A DNA stretch of 64,000 nt from Ceratopteris richardii (Eukaryota; Streptophyta; Polypodiopsida; Polypodiales; Pteridaceae): the NCBI GenBank assembly GCA_020310875.1, contig CM035435.1:73442492-73506491 (forward strand), written 5' to 3'. The position numbers were made by a program, and so were the translations under genes. How positions within the stretch are numbered: position 1 is the first letter of the stretch; each line of letters opens with the position of its first letter. Positions 11,773-20,895 of this stretch are shown here, piece by piece. The notes under the pieces are model-generated. The model did no database searches and had not been told where the DNA came from. It was given only the letters and a program-made list of their open reading frames with translations.

Positions 11773-13689
11773 TCAAGTAACCCCCATCAAGTGACAACAG
11801 TGTCTAAAGCTATCCTGTGGTAGAGCTTTAGTCAAAGCATCTGTAGCATTATCTCGAGTGTGAACCTTCTCAAGAATAATGCTCTCAGTGGCTAAGCAAT
11901 CTCTAATGAAGTGATACCTCACCTCAATGTGCTTGGTCTTTGCATGATAGACCGGATTCTTCGCCAAAGCAATGGCACTCTGACTATCACTGAGCAAGTG
12001 AGGTACATGCTGAGGTAAACCCATATCACAAGCAAGACGAGAAAGCCACAATGCTTCCTTACATGCGTCACTTGCTGCAACAAACTCTGCTTCTGTGGTG
12101 GAAACAGCTGTACATTCTTGAAGAAGAGATCTCCAAGAGATAGCACCTCCAGCAAAATGAAAAATGTACCCTGATGTAGACTTATGATTGTCTACACAAC
12201 CAGCATAGTCAGAATCTGTGTAACCAATAATGGATGCTTTCCCTCTACCTAAGCATAGACACTTGTCCTTAGTGCCACTCAGATATCTCAAAATCATTTT
12301 GACCGCTTCCCAATGTTTCTTGCCAAGATTAGACATATATCTGCTCACAACTCCCACTGCAAATGCAATGTCTGGTCTCGTAGCTACCATAGCATACATG
12401 AGACTACCAACAGCAGACTGATAGGGAATTTTGGTCATGAATTCCTTTTCCTCATCTGATTTGGGGCAGTCATCCTTGCTCAATTTCACATATGTGGGTA
12501 AAGGTGTACTCAATGCCTTTCCACCCTGCATATTGAATCGATGAAGTACTTTGGATATGTACTCACTTTGAGACAAGTATATGCATCTTTTACTCCTATC
12601 ACGAGTAATGCGCATGCCAAGGATATGTTTGGCATCCCCCAAATCCTTCATATCAAATGTCTGACTCAACTTCTTTTTGAGAATTGACAAATCATAAGAG
12701 GACTTCCCAGCAATCAACATATCATCGACGTAAAGTATCAAGCATATCAAGCTGCCATCAGAACATCTCTTTGTGTAGAGACAATGATCCTCATTGCTCC
12801 GAGAATAGCCTTGGGACTTCATAAAAGCATCAAACTTTTGGTACCATTGTCTAGGAGACTGTTTAAGTCCATACAAGCTCTTCTTGAGCTTACAGACTAG
12901 ACTTTCCTTGCCAGGAACTACGTAACCCTCTGGTTGTTCCATATTAATCTCATCTGTAAGATCTCCATGCAAGAAAGCTGTTTTCACATCCATTTGGACT
13001 AGCTCTAAGTCCTCCATTGCAACGAATCCAAGCAACATGCGCAAAGTAGTCATCTTGACCACTGGCGAGAAGATTTCCTCAAAATCAACACCATGTTGTT
13101 GCTTAAAACCCTTTGCAACAAGTCGTGCTTTATATTTTGGAGAAGCACTATCTGATGTGAATTTCAGCTTATATACCCAATTACATGGTAAAGCTTTCCT
13201 GCCCTTTGGCAAAGGTACTAAGTCCCAAGTACCATTCTTGTGAATAGAATCCAACTCACTCTTCATGGCACGCTCCCACTTGACATGATCCTCTGTCTGC
13301 ATAGCCTCTTTGTAGCAAGAGGGCTCACCGGCATCTGTTAGCATAACAAAATCTAAACCTGGAACATATCTATCGGGTGAATATGAGACACGTGCAGAAC
13401 CTCTCAATGGTTGCTGAATAGGAACATGTGCAGACTGATCTGAATGGACAATCTCTTGAACATCCCTATGTGCAGCATTTTTATGCATGCTAACCGGAGG
13501 ACTAGTATCCTCAAACACCACTCTTCTCACTTCAACCTCCTTAATCGGCTGTTTATGCATCTTAGACTCATTAAAATTGACATCACTACTTCTGATCACT
13601 GACCGTGTTTCAGGATCCCATAAGCGATATCCAAATTGTCCTTCTCGACCATATCCAAGAAAAATGCATTTCTTTGACTTATGGTCCAA
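11773..13689 (-). CDS. Element 2 RT-RNase H part (638 aa)
   Basis: This is the C-terminal half of the copia polyprotein. Residues 1-45 are the integrase C-terminal end (KKCIFLGYGREGQFGYRLWDP). Residues 145-390 are the reverse transcriptase: WVYKLKFTSDSASPKYKARLVAKGF, QMDVKTAFLHGDL, and the catalytic YVDDMLIAG with YVDD at residues 320-323. Residues 425-630 are RNase H: GSLMYAMVATRPDIAFAVG, GYTDSDYAGCVDNHKSTSGY with an acidic residue at about 492, then TEAEFVAASDACKEALWL and the usual HIEVRYHFIRD end. All catalytic motifs are readable. It would copy the element's RNA into DNA inside the particle. Confidence 0.9.
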   Translation of the reverse strand: MDHKSKKCIFLGYGREGQFGYRLWDPETRSVIRSSDVNFNESKMHKQPIKEVEVRRVVFEDTSPPVSMHKNAAHRDVQEIVHSDQSAHVPIQQPLRGSARVSYSPDRYVPGLDFVMLTDAGEPSCYKEAMQTEDHVKWERAMKSELDSIHKNGTWDLVPLPKGRKALPCNWVYKLKFTSDSASPKYKARLVAKGFKQQHGVDFEEIFSPVVKMTTLRMLLGFVAMEDLELVQMDVKTAFLHGDLTDEINMEQPEGYVVPGKESLVCKLKKSLYGLKQSPRQWYQKFDAFMKSQGYSRSNEDHCLYTKRCSDGSLICLILYVDDMLIAGKSSYDLSILKKKLSQTFDMKDLGDAKHILGMRITRDRSKRCIYLSQSEYISKVLHRFNMQGGKALSTPLPTYVKLSKDDCPKSDEEKEFMTKIPYQSAVGSLMYAMVATRPDIAFAVGVVSRYMSNLGKKHWEAVKMILRYLSGTKDKCLCLGRGKASIIGYTDSDYAGCVDNHKSTSGYIFHFAGGAISWRSLLQECTAVSTTEAEFVAASDACKEALWLSRLACDMGLPQHVPHLLSDSQSAIALAKNPVYHAKTKHIEVRYHFIRDCLATESIILEKVHTRDNATDALTKALPQDSFRHCCHLMGVT

Positions 13690-13740
13690 CTTCTGTCTAA
13701 GATTCTTGGGTATATGAACATATGCTTCACACCCAAAAAC

Positions 13741-15819
13741 TCAAAGATGATCATAATATGGTGGTTTCCCTGTCCATAACTCTTGTGCCACTTTCAGACC
13801 TTTGGCAGTACTAGGTGAAAGGTTAATCACATGAACTGCAGTCAATACTGCTTCTGCCCAAAAACCTTGTGAGAGGTTTGCATGATGCAACATAGAGACT
13901 ACTCTATCTTGAATAGTTCTATTCATCCTCTCAGCTACACCATTCTGTACTGGGGTATAAGGAGCTATAAACTCTCTACGAATCCCTCTACATTGACAGA
14001 AAAGGCTGAATTCATGTGAGGTATACTCACCCCCATTATCTGAACGTAAAGCCTTAAGCTTAGTTCCTTTTTCAGTCTCAACTGAAGCAAGCCATTTTTT
14101 GAAAGTAGGGAATACATCATCCTTCGATTTGATAGGATATACCCAGACTTTTCTAGTAGCATCATCTATGAAAGTGACAAAGTAAAGAGAACCACCTAAG
14201 GACCTAGTGGGCATAGGACCACACACATCTGTATGAACAAGATCTAAAGGCTGAATTGAAGAGTCAATGTGTGTTTTATGCACATTTTTGGTTTGCTTTC
14301 CATATTGACAATGCTCACAAAATGAAAAATCAGAGAAAGATAACACAGGTAAGTAGCCAGAACGAGAAAGATTTTCCATTCCACTACGAGATATATGGCC
14401 CAAACGACCATGCCAAATACAAGCCATAGGCTGTTCAGTAACATCTAACAAGTGTTCTTTCTGTGATACAAATAAAGGGTAAAGTGAGCCAACTTTCCTT
14501 CCTTTTGCAATAACCATATTGCCCTTTGATATACGAAAGGACTGAGCATAGAAGACCACCTTGTAACCAAGGTCATCAAGTTGACCAACTGACATCAAAC
14601 TGCGTGATAACTGAGGTACATGGCGTACATTATGCATAGTAAATTTTGAACCATCAATGAACTGCACAACCACATCTCCAATCCCCACAACATCACACTG
14701 GTAAGAGTCACCAAGTCTCACGGTACCAAGAGACATTGCTGCATAATTAGAGAACCATTCTCTATGTGGTGTCACATGGAAAGAAGCACCAGAATCTAGC
14801 AGCCAAGTGTGGGAAAGAGAATCAGCCATAAGTGCCTCAGATGGCACAGTACTATCAAGTGTCAACACATCAGCATCATCAGAAATAGCATTAATTTCTT
14901 CAATCTTCACAGTCGAAGTAGATGGTGCAGGTAACTGTTTAACATGACCATCAACATTCTGTCCTTTACCTTTAGCATTCTTTAATGCATAACAATCTTT
15001 CTTCATGTGTCCTTTCTTATGACAATAATGGCATTCAATATCCCTCTTCCTTGATTTACTTTTGCTCTTATTCCGTTGACCATTCTTTTCCTTGTTCTTG
15101 CTCCTGCCACGTTGTTGATTCTTTCCTTGGTAAGAATCACGAACATTATATGCATCTCCACTCTGAGTGCCAACCATAGATTTTCTACGAATCTCCTCAC
15201 TCAAGAGTGCTCCACATATGTCATCATAGACGAGTTTACCACCTGGTGCACTATTGCTAATAGCTGTGCAAAATGTATCCCATGATGATGGCAGGGTGCA
15301 TAACAGCAATACTGCTTTCATTTCATTGTCCATATCCATTTTCTGAGCCTGTAACTGGGAGAATATGGCATCAAACTCATTTAGATGAGCAGCAACACTA
15401 TCTGTGTCCTTCATACGAAGGTCGTATAATTTTCTCATCAGATATACTTTATTTGATGCCGTCTCTTTTTCATATGTATTGCATAACTTCTTCCAAAGCT
15501 CCTCTGCACTTTCACAGTCTAATACTGTAAAGTAAACATTATCTGCTAGGTGCAAGCGAATGGTAGACCTGGCCATTTCATCTAACTCATCCCAATCATC
15601 TTCATCCATGTCAGCAGGCTTCTTTGAAATCCCATTTACTGGCTTCCATTGCCTTCTTTGAATCAGCACATCTTTAATCTGATTCTTCCATAGAGCAAAG
15701 TTTGTGCCATCAAATTTTCGGATCTCAAAATGGTCTTTGCCCTGCAAGTTATAGCTCCTCCTCAGAACGCTAGCACTAGACCGTGATCCACCGGATGTGC
15801 CTGAGACCTCTGATGCCAT
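13741..15819 (-). CDS. Element 2 gag-protease-integrase part (692 aa)
   Basis: Starts at MASEVSG, the first Met after the leader. Residues 1-245 are copia gag of the UBN2 type (FDGTNFALWKNQIKDVL, ELWKKLCNTYE, VAAHLNEFDAIFSQL). Residues 263-276 form the CCHC zinc knuckle CHYCHKKGHMKKDC in a Lys/Arg-rich stretch. Protease follows, with WLLDSGASFHVT (DSG at 343-345). The integrase zinc finger has WHGRLGH and CEHCQYGKQ (C501, C504), and the core has DVCGPM (D531), SDNGGEYT (D594) and NGVAERMNR (E630). The domain set is that of an active copia family. The RT-RNase H part follows closely at lower coordinates. Confidence 0.9.
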   Translation of the reverse strand: MASEVSGTSGGSRSSASVLRRSYNLQGKDHFEIRKFDGTNFALWKNQIKDVLIQRRQWKPVNGISKKPADMDEDDWDELDEMARSTIRLHLADNVYFTVLDCESAEELWKKLCNTYEKETASNKVYLMRKLYDLRMKDTDSVAAHLNEFDAIFSQLQAQKMDMDNEMKAVLLLCTLPSSWDTFCTAISNSAPGGKLVYDDICGALLSEEIRRKSMVGTQSGDAYNVRDSYQGKNQQRGRSKNKEKNGQRNKSKSKSRKRDIECHYCHKKGHMKKDCYALKNAKGKGQNVDGHVKQLPAPSTSTVKIEEINAISDDADVLTLDSTVPSEALMADSLSHTWLLDSGASFHVTPHREWFSNYAAMSLGTVRLGDSYQCDVVGIGDVVVQFIDGSKFTMHNVRHVPQLSRSLMSVGQLDDLGYKVVFYAQSFRISKGNMVIAKGRKVGSLYPLFVSQKEHLLDVTEQPMACIWHGRLGHISRSGMENLSRSGYLPVLSFSDFSFCEHCQYGKQTKNVHKTHIDSSIQPLDLVHTDVCGPMPTRSLGGSLYFVTFIDDATRKVWVYPIKSKDDVFPTFKKWLASVETEKGTKLKALRSDNGGEYTSHEFSLFCQCRGIRREFIAPYTPVQNGVAERMNRTIQDRVVSMLHHANLSQGFWAEAVLTAVHVINLSPSTAKGLKVAQELWTGKPPYYDHL

Positions 15820-16736
15820 GATCGTAGAGAACTGAATAGAATGATAATGGAGCTAGAAGAGTCCAAACACCAACAAATAAGTGTATCAAGGAGTAAATCG
15901 ACCACTATATAGTTGACTAAACCAGAAATCTGGAAACATTTTGCCAGAGTATCCTCTGCAAAATTAGCATATGACCAGTGTCAAAGTATCATAAAACTGC
16001 AAGTACTGACATGTCTACCTGCATAGTGAATCACTGACTCCACTGCATATAATCAGTTACCCAATAGAAGCCAACTAGGCTTATCGAGCACCTATGAACA
16101 ACTATCATACATCTCCTATGGCGAGGCTAGGTAAGTCTTCCACCTGCATCACCGAAGAGACCCCGACATCTGGGTGTCTCCCAGTTAAGAAAACCTCACC
16201 ACGACCCTCTTTATCAAACATAAAAGGCTTTATGCAAAGAACGTAACCGCTATATCAATGCCCACATGGACGTACATAAGCGGTATCCACAGAAGCGTAC
16301 ATGGTGTGTATGTGCTCAATATATGCAGTAAAATGACACTGAAAGGCTGAATACACAGCCCAAAAACTAGCCAATAACACCTGCACGTGTCTGTCAACTC
16401 TGATGTTTTAGGCTTTAAAAACCTGCATAAATTTGCAGCGACTACTCCCACCAAAACTGAAAACCCCTCGAGAAACCTGTAGTTTTACGAGTGTGGCTGA
16501 AAATACAGCCCCAAAGGTTGATATTTATTGTCTAAGAAGTACAAGGAACACTCTTCTTGATATTCTTGGACCTGTGTGAAGAGAACTACGTGCGAAAGTA
16601 CTCCGAAATGGCTCCAAAAACACCCCAAAATTGCTTCAGAAATAGGCTTTAAAAGCAAAAATGAAGCTTTGAGGGACCAAAACTTATTCAAGGTAATGTC
16701 AACCTTAGTCTTTCCCCTTCTTCAAACACCACAAGA

Positions 16737-16823
16737 GTGTAGCTTAGTGGCAAGAGATTGCCACGGTTGAGCGAGCTCTGGGGGGAACAGTACTGGGATG
16801 GGTGACCTCCCGGGAAGTACCAG
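16737..16823 (+). ncRNA. 5S rRNA-like segment with a tRNA-like A box
   Basis: On the plus strand 16739-16749 reads TAGCTTAGTGG, which fits the tRNA A-box consensus TRGYNNARNNG. Directly after it, GGTTGAGCGAGC aligns with the 5S rRNA box A (AGTTAAGCGTGC). AGTACTGGGATGGGTGACC and CTCCCGGGAAGT match the intermediate element and box C of plant 5S rRNA. The 5' third of 5S rRNA is missing. It lies antisense in the element 2 leader and could be a SINE head or a captured 5S pseudogene. No poly(A) tail or target duplication is visible. Whether it is transcribed is unknown. Confidence 0.65.
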
Positions 16824-16953
16824 GAACCTATATATTCCTTGATCGTTGAGGTCCTCCCTCGCGCGCAGCCAACGGCGCCAACGGTGACTTCGGTGACTCG
16901 GATGACAAGGTATGCCAAGGTCTATGCCTTGGTCGCCGCCTTAGTCGCCGGCC

Positions 16954-17051
16954 GCTCTGATACCAGTGAGGTATTTCGATGGCGATGCACCACACTGGAC
17001 TCTCCTTCTCGAGCGCTCCACGACGATATGCTCGAAGTAGAAAACCGAGCT
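16954..17051 (-). repeat. Partial second LTR with primer site in element 2 leader
   Basis: GCTCTGATACCAG (tRNA-Met primer site, reversed) followed by the first 85 bp of the element 2 LTR on the plus strand, nearly identical to 17208-17305. It then joins directly to a copy of the flanking gag sequence. It is therefore an extra LTR end inside the element. Confidence 0.85.
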
Positions 17052-17130
17052 GAAAATTGCTAACCCAAAATCTCCAAGGTTGGTAGTTTCCTTTCTCCAA
17101 CTTCTCTATTTGGGTAGCATTCTCAGCCAT
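17052..17130 (-). repeat. 79-bp copy of the flanking family D gag start
   Basis: Appears identical by eye to 17583-17661, the start of gag in the family D copia into which element 2 inserted. It encodes the same MAENATQIEKLEKGNYQPWR start on the minus strand. Host-flank sequence is thus present inside the element. Confidence 0.88.
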
Positions 17131-17133
17131 GGC

Positions 17134-17159
17134 GGGGGGGGGGGGGGGGGGGGGGGGGG
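17134..17159. repeat. Poly-G run (26 G)
   Basis: An uninterrupted run of G follows the copied gag start (CATGGCG then G). Such homopolymers are rare in genomes and can mark a sequencing or assembly fault. It sits exactly at a rearrangement junction. Confidence 0.95.
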
Positions 17160-17207
17160 TTCTCGCTTCGCTCGCACAAAAGGAACAAAGCTTTGTTGTC
17201 TCGAACT

Positions 17208-17220
17208 GCTCTGATACCAG
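17208..17220 (-). other. Element 2 primer-binding site
   Basis: The minus strand reads CTGGTATCAGAGC, complementary to initiator tRNA-Met, directly beside the LTR. This is the standard copia arrangement. Confidence 0.9.
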
Positions 17221-17518
17221 TGAGGTATTTCGATGGCGATGCACCACACTGGACTCTCTTTCTCGAGAGCTCCACGACGATATGCTCGAAGTAGAAAACC
17301 GAGCTCCCGACGCCACACACAGTACTCCACACAGAGGGTGTAGAATACACAGAAAACGCAGTACACAGGGGAGCACGAAGACAGACTTCTTAGGTCTTAC
17401 AAATGCGGTCAAACTTACAGTCTGTGACTGACCAGGCCACTATATGTTTTATTAAAGAACATATACAAAGAAGTGTCCGGTGGCCATTTGGCCTTCCACA
17501 TGGACACTAACGGTAACA
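17221..17518 (-). repeat. Element 2 5' LTR (298 bp)
   Basis: Plus-strand edges TGAGGTATTT and GGTAACA. Same length as the 3' LTR at 11327-11624, with about ten or eleven by-eye differences. The target duplication GTCTC follows at 17519. Confidence 0.93.
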
Positions 17519-17912
17519 GTCTCTACATATTGAGGCCTAGGCTCATCTCCACTTACTAATCCCCATAGTCCCTTGCTTAGGAGAAAATTGCTAACCCAAA
17601 ATCTCCAAGGTTGGTAGTTTCCTTTCTCCAACTTCTCTATTTGGGTAGCATTCTCAGCCATTGCTTAAGCTTTTATGCATACTAAGATTCCCTTGAGTGT
17701 AATGGAATAAAAACGTTCAATATCATTACCTGCTTATAGGTTCCTCCCTTTATATGTATTGAGGAGTTACCACCTACCTTCAAAATCCACTTTTGAAATT
17801 TGATGTAGCTTGTACATCTAGTCTAGGTCCTTTGTTGAGAGATTTAGTAGCTTCAAATGATTTCTTTGACCTCCTTCAGAGTCAAAAATACTTCCAAATG
17901 CTTTGATACCAC
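17519..17912 (-). mobile_element. Copia family D, gag start, leader and primer site
   Basis: On the minus strand gag starts at 17661 with MAENATQIEKLEKGNYQPWR and continues towards the insertion point of element 2. The leader lies at 17662-17898. The primer site is at 17899-17912, TGGTATCAAAGC on the minus strand, a variant of the copia tRNA-Met site. It is the 5' portion of the element whose body lies at 8927-11326. Confidence 0.8.
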
Positions 17913-18385
17913 TGTTGGGTGATGAATCAATACCCCTATGTAGCCTTGGAAGGTTTTAGGTCCTCACAAGTTGTTTTCCTCAGTGACCTAGAGCCACTAT
18001 TTTTTATCTACCTCAAAATATAGATGCGAAAAAATACTGAACCTTCCAAGACAAGAACTATACACCCTTATCTATCCAAAAGAAAACTTTTAAAACTTGA
18101 TTGGATACTCTAGTATGGAGAACCAACCTCTACAAGTTAGACTAGTTGTCCTTGTCACTCTCTCCTATGTGCAAAGACACACCTTCACTATTTCAACCTC
18201 ACTCAGAGCTTACTCGTAGAATACATTTGATAAACTTTATGATCAATCAATTACAAGTGAAGTCACCTCAAATGGATATGGGAAGAAGGTCTTAGGATCA
18301 AAACAAAATCCTACTCAAAACTAGCTCATTGCATACCTAGGCAATGAGCAATGGCTAATTACAAAGAAGTATAAGCTAACAAATT
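17913..18385 (-). repeat. Copia family D 5' LTR
   Basis: Begins TGTTGGGTGATG on the plus strand beside the primer site. The part from about 18085 is clearly similar to 49737-50060 (shared blocks GAGAACCAACCTCT, GACACACCTTCA, AACTAGCTCA, ATGGCTAA), so the two loci carry LTRs of related elements. The right edge is set only by the start of the family B leader similarity and is approximate. Confidence 0.65.
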
Positions 18386-18836
18386 GTATATATCTTTGCA
18401 CAAAAAGACAAAACTACCTGCACAAACACTGTGATAGTGCATTCGAAGGCCGAAACGAGATCAAATCGGGATTTTGACACACACAACAAAAAGCTGTTTT
18501 GATCTCATAATCACCCTAGGAATGCTCACCAGTTTTTATGCGATTTTGAGATTGTGGCCAGAGGGGCATTGTCAACACCCTAGATGAAGCCGCGACCTTC
18601 TCTATTACCAATTGTTGGAGTATGAGTTGTGGAAGCATGCAAACAACACAAGGAAGAAGAGGAAGCTTGGAGCCCAACACACAATACTCAATGTATTGCC
18701 ACTAGAATGTACAAATATAAGTATCCCATTAGGGTAATAGATGTATATACAAGCGAGGAGAAAAAACCTCCTAAAGAGGGAAAAAAGTTCCTTGACAGTC
18801 CTAGTGTGTTCACACACATCACTACCTAAATATATC
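18386..18836 (-). mobile_element. Copia family B, 5' LTR and leader, reversed
   Basis: 18613-18836 is the family B LTR on the minus strand. 18386-18612 matches, in reverse, the leader at 28491-28700 (shared blocks CTGGTGAGCAT, GAGATCAAAAC and CGAATGCACTATCA). A decayed primer site is at about 18602-18612. The LTR is cut at its outer end by gypsy-2, whose target duplication ATATC lies at 18832-18836. Confidence 0.75.
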
Positions 18837-19879
18837 TGTTGAGCCCATAAAATTCATCTTGATCAAAGTCAACTATAGTCAAAGTCAACCATAGTCAAAG
18901 TCAAAAGGTCAAAGTCAAAATGATCAAAGTCAACTTGTTCACGATCAAAGTCAACAGGGGCAAAGTCAAAGTGCTCAAAGTTCAAGGGTTAAAGTGCATA
19001 GGTAGTGCGCCATTAATTCTCCACAAAGGGTAAATTGGAGAAAGTTGGTTGCAGGTTGCAAAGGTATTTCTCTAATTTCCCTAAGGTTCAAAGTGTTTTT
19101 AAAGTGTTTTGGAAGGCTGAGGTGAACGCTCTCTTAGGTGCACAAGTGAAGACTTAAAAGGAAAATGTGAAGGCATGTGAAGCGGCAATGTACACAGAAG
19201 TGAAAGTATGGCCCCCCAATTAAAATTTTTATTTTAGTCTAAAGTCACTACAGGACAAAACAGGGATTTGTTGGCTGCCCACTTTTGGAGACAATCTTGG
19301 GACATCAAAGTGAGCACCAAGATACTCTTGTAGTTAGGAGCATACGTGAATCAACACTCAAATCAAGGCAAGGACTATTCTTGAATAATTCTAAGTGTAA
19401 GCAAGGTGAGCATAGTCTAGTGAGGCAAGAGAGAGAAGTGCAAAGATACACAGTGTGCGACACAAAGAATTAAAGCACAAGGTGTGCATGAAGAGAGACT
19501 AAGGAAGTGTGCAGAGAAGTGTTAAGCTATTCCCCCAAGGATCCCAAGGTCTCATTGCAGTGTGCGCGTGCCGATAGAAGGTGTCCATCCCTCCCCCTTA
19601 TTGGAAGCTTGGTGCAAGGTGTGCACAAGTGTAGGCTTGGAGAAGGTGGAGGTCTGGTGCAAAGGAGGACGGCAGCAACAAGACCTTGGGTATTTGGTAT
19701 TTTGTAATTGAGCACTCTATGGGATTTTGCACAGAAGCATTGGATTGCATTGTAAATCACCATTGTATTTGTCTTATTATAATCAATCAATAGAGGCTTC
19801 TAGTGTGTATCTTTCTTCTTATCTTTCCCTTTTCTCCTACAAACACTCAAGTCCCTTCTTGTCCAAGAATCCCCCAACA
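18837..19879 (+). repeat. gypsy-2 5' LTR (1043 bp)
   Basis: Begins TGTTGAGCCC and ends CCCCCAACA. The first 150 bp are a tandem array of TCAAAGTCAA-type units. A TATA-like or cap region was not assigned. No clear primer site follows the edge at 19880. Confidence 0.92.
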
Positions 19880-20037
19880 AAATTCGGCATGCATGGTAGG
19901 ACTCCTAGGAGATTTGAGCATAGGAGAAGCCAAGCACAAAGGGTAGAAGAGTTCAAGTGCCGACAATACTACTTCAGTGGGCTAAGAGGTAAATATTGTT
20001 ATCAATTATCTCATACTAAAAGGACTATGAACAGCCC

Positions 20038-20895
20038 ATGACTGCAACCCGGTCCCAAACATTGAGGGTCACCTGGAAGCAAACAAGAAGGAAAGCTGTT
20101 AGAAGATCTTCTAGTCCACTATCTTCAACCTCATCAGTAAAGAGCATGGCGGGACAGGTAGACTTGGAAACCTTAGTATCAAGATTAAATATAAAATTTC
20201 CTTCTTTCAAAGGCCTAGCTCAGGAAGATTCAGACAAGCATATTCGAAGGTTTTTGGCACTACGCAAAACTAGAGGCTTAATGGGTAGGGAGGATGCCTT
20301 TTTGATACTCTTCCTTGCCACATTAGAAGGATTAGAAGATAAATGGTTCAGCCAATTTGCTGAGAACCATTTTACAACTTGGTACTTAATGAAAGATGCA
20401 TTCAAAAATCAATTCCAACATGGAAATACTGTAGAGATCATCATAGAGGAATTAGAAAACTTGAGATTGGGTCCATGTGAGAAATTTCCAGAGTTTGTAA
20501 CTAGGGCTAAGGCACTAGCTAAGTTGACAGATCCTCCACATGACTTTTTTGTTAAGAACTGGTTAGCTAAGCCACATCCAGTGACCACCCAATGTAAAAT
20601 CAAGGAATTAGTGTTGCCTACAGCCTCCATAGAGGAATTCATCAACACGACTACACGACTGGAGCAGATAAGGCAACAGTATGGCACAACTTCTTCTCAA
20701 CTACCATATTCTATAGAAATGAAGGATCTAGTAATCCAGCTAAGGAAGGAGCTGGAGGGCTTAAAAAGGAATAAGCCCCACAAAGAGGAGGAGAATGTTG
20801 TTACTCAATTGAGAAGGGACATTGACGCATTAAAGCTCCAAAAGGAGGAGGAGACCGAAGTAGAGGAATTGGCTCAGCTACGACAGGAGTTGTAG
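20038..20895 (+). CDS. gypsy-2 gag-like protein
   Basis: The 285-aa open frame starts with a basic, Ser-rich segment. It then has a capsid-like region (KFPSFKGLAQEDSDKHIRRFLALRKTRG, FLILFLATLEGLEDKWFSQF, WYLMKDAFKNQF) matching the retrotransposon-gag domain, and a C-terminal coiled-coil-like stretch rich in Glu, Lys and Leu. Cys/His pairs resembling zinc knuckles are readable just downstream (CTMCNKQSH near 20935-20965). Fossil element. Confidence 0.75.
   Translation: MTATRSQTLRVTWKQTRRKAVRRSSSPLSSTSSVKSMAGQVDLETLVSRLNIKFPSFKGLAQEDSDKHIRRFLALRKTRGLMGREDAFLILFLATLEGLEDKWFSQFAENHFTTWYLMKDAFKNQFQHGNTVEIIIEELENLRLGPCEKFPEFVTRAKALAKLTDPPHDFFVKNWLAKPHPVTTQCKIKELVLPTASIEEFINTTTRLEQIRQQYGTTSSQLPYSIEMKDLVIQLRKELEGLKRNKPHKEEENVVTQLRRDIDALKLQKEEETEVEELAQLRQEL

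Larger units (their letters stand above)
15820..17220 (-). mobile_element. Element 2 leader, long and rearranged
   Basis: Copia leaders are usually short, but here 1.4 kb separate gag from the 5' LTR. Nothing coding is recognised. From low to high coordinates it contains ordinary leader sequence, a 5S rRNA/tRNA-like segment (16737-16823), a GC-rich stretch (16855-16950), a primer site with a partial LTR (16954-17051), a 79-bp copy of the flanking gag sequence (17052-17130), a run of 26 G (17134-17159), a different short leader and the primer site of the full 5' LTR. Confidence 0.75.
11327..17518 (-). mobile_element. Copia element 2, nearly whole, nested in family D
   Basis: A full-length Ty1/copia element on the minus strand with two 298-bp LTRs (11327-11624 and 17221-17518). 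It is flanked by the 5-bp target duplication GTCTC at 11322-11326 and 17519-17523. Parts in order: 5' LTR, tRNA-Met primer site, an unusually long (1.4 kb) and rearranged leader, gag-protease-integrase, RT-RNase H, 3' LTR. The coding part looks almost whole, with about one break. By eye the LTRs differ at roughly ten or eleven sites (about 96-97% identity), so it is young compared with its surroundings. It inserted into the gag region of the family D copia. Confidence 0.93.

Noticed and set aside
16855-16950. GC-rich stretch considered as a host CpG island or rRNA piece
   Set aside because: Apart from the adjoining 5S-like part no rRNA similarity is recognised. It is short, repetitive and within the element 2 leader.
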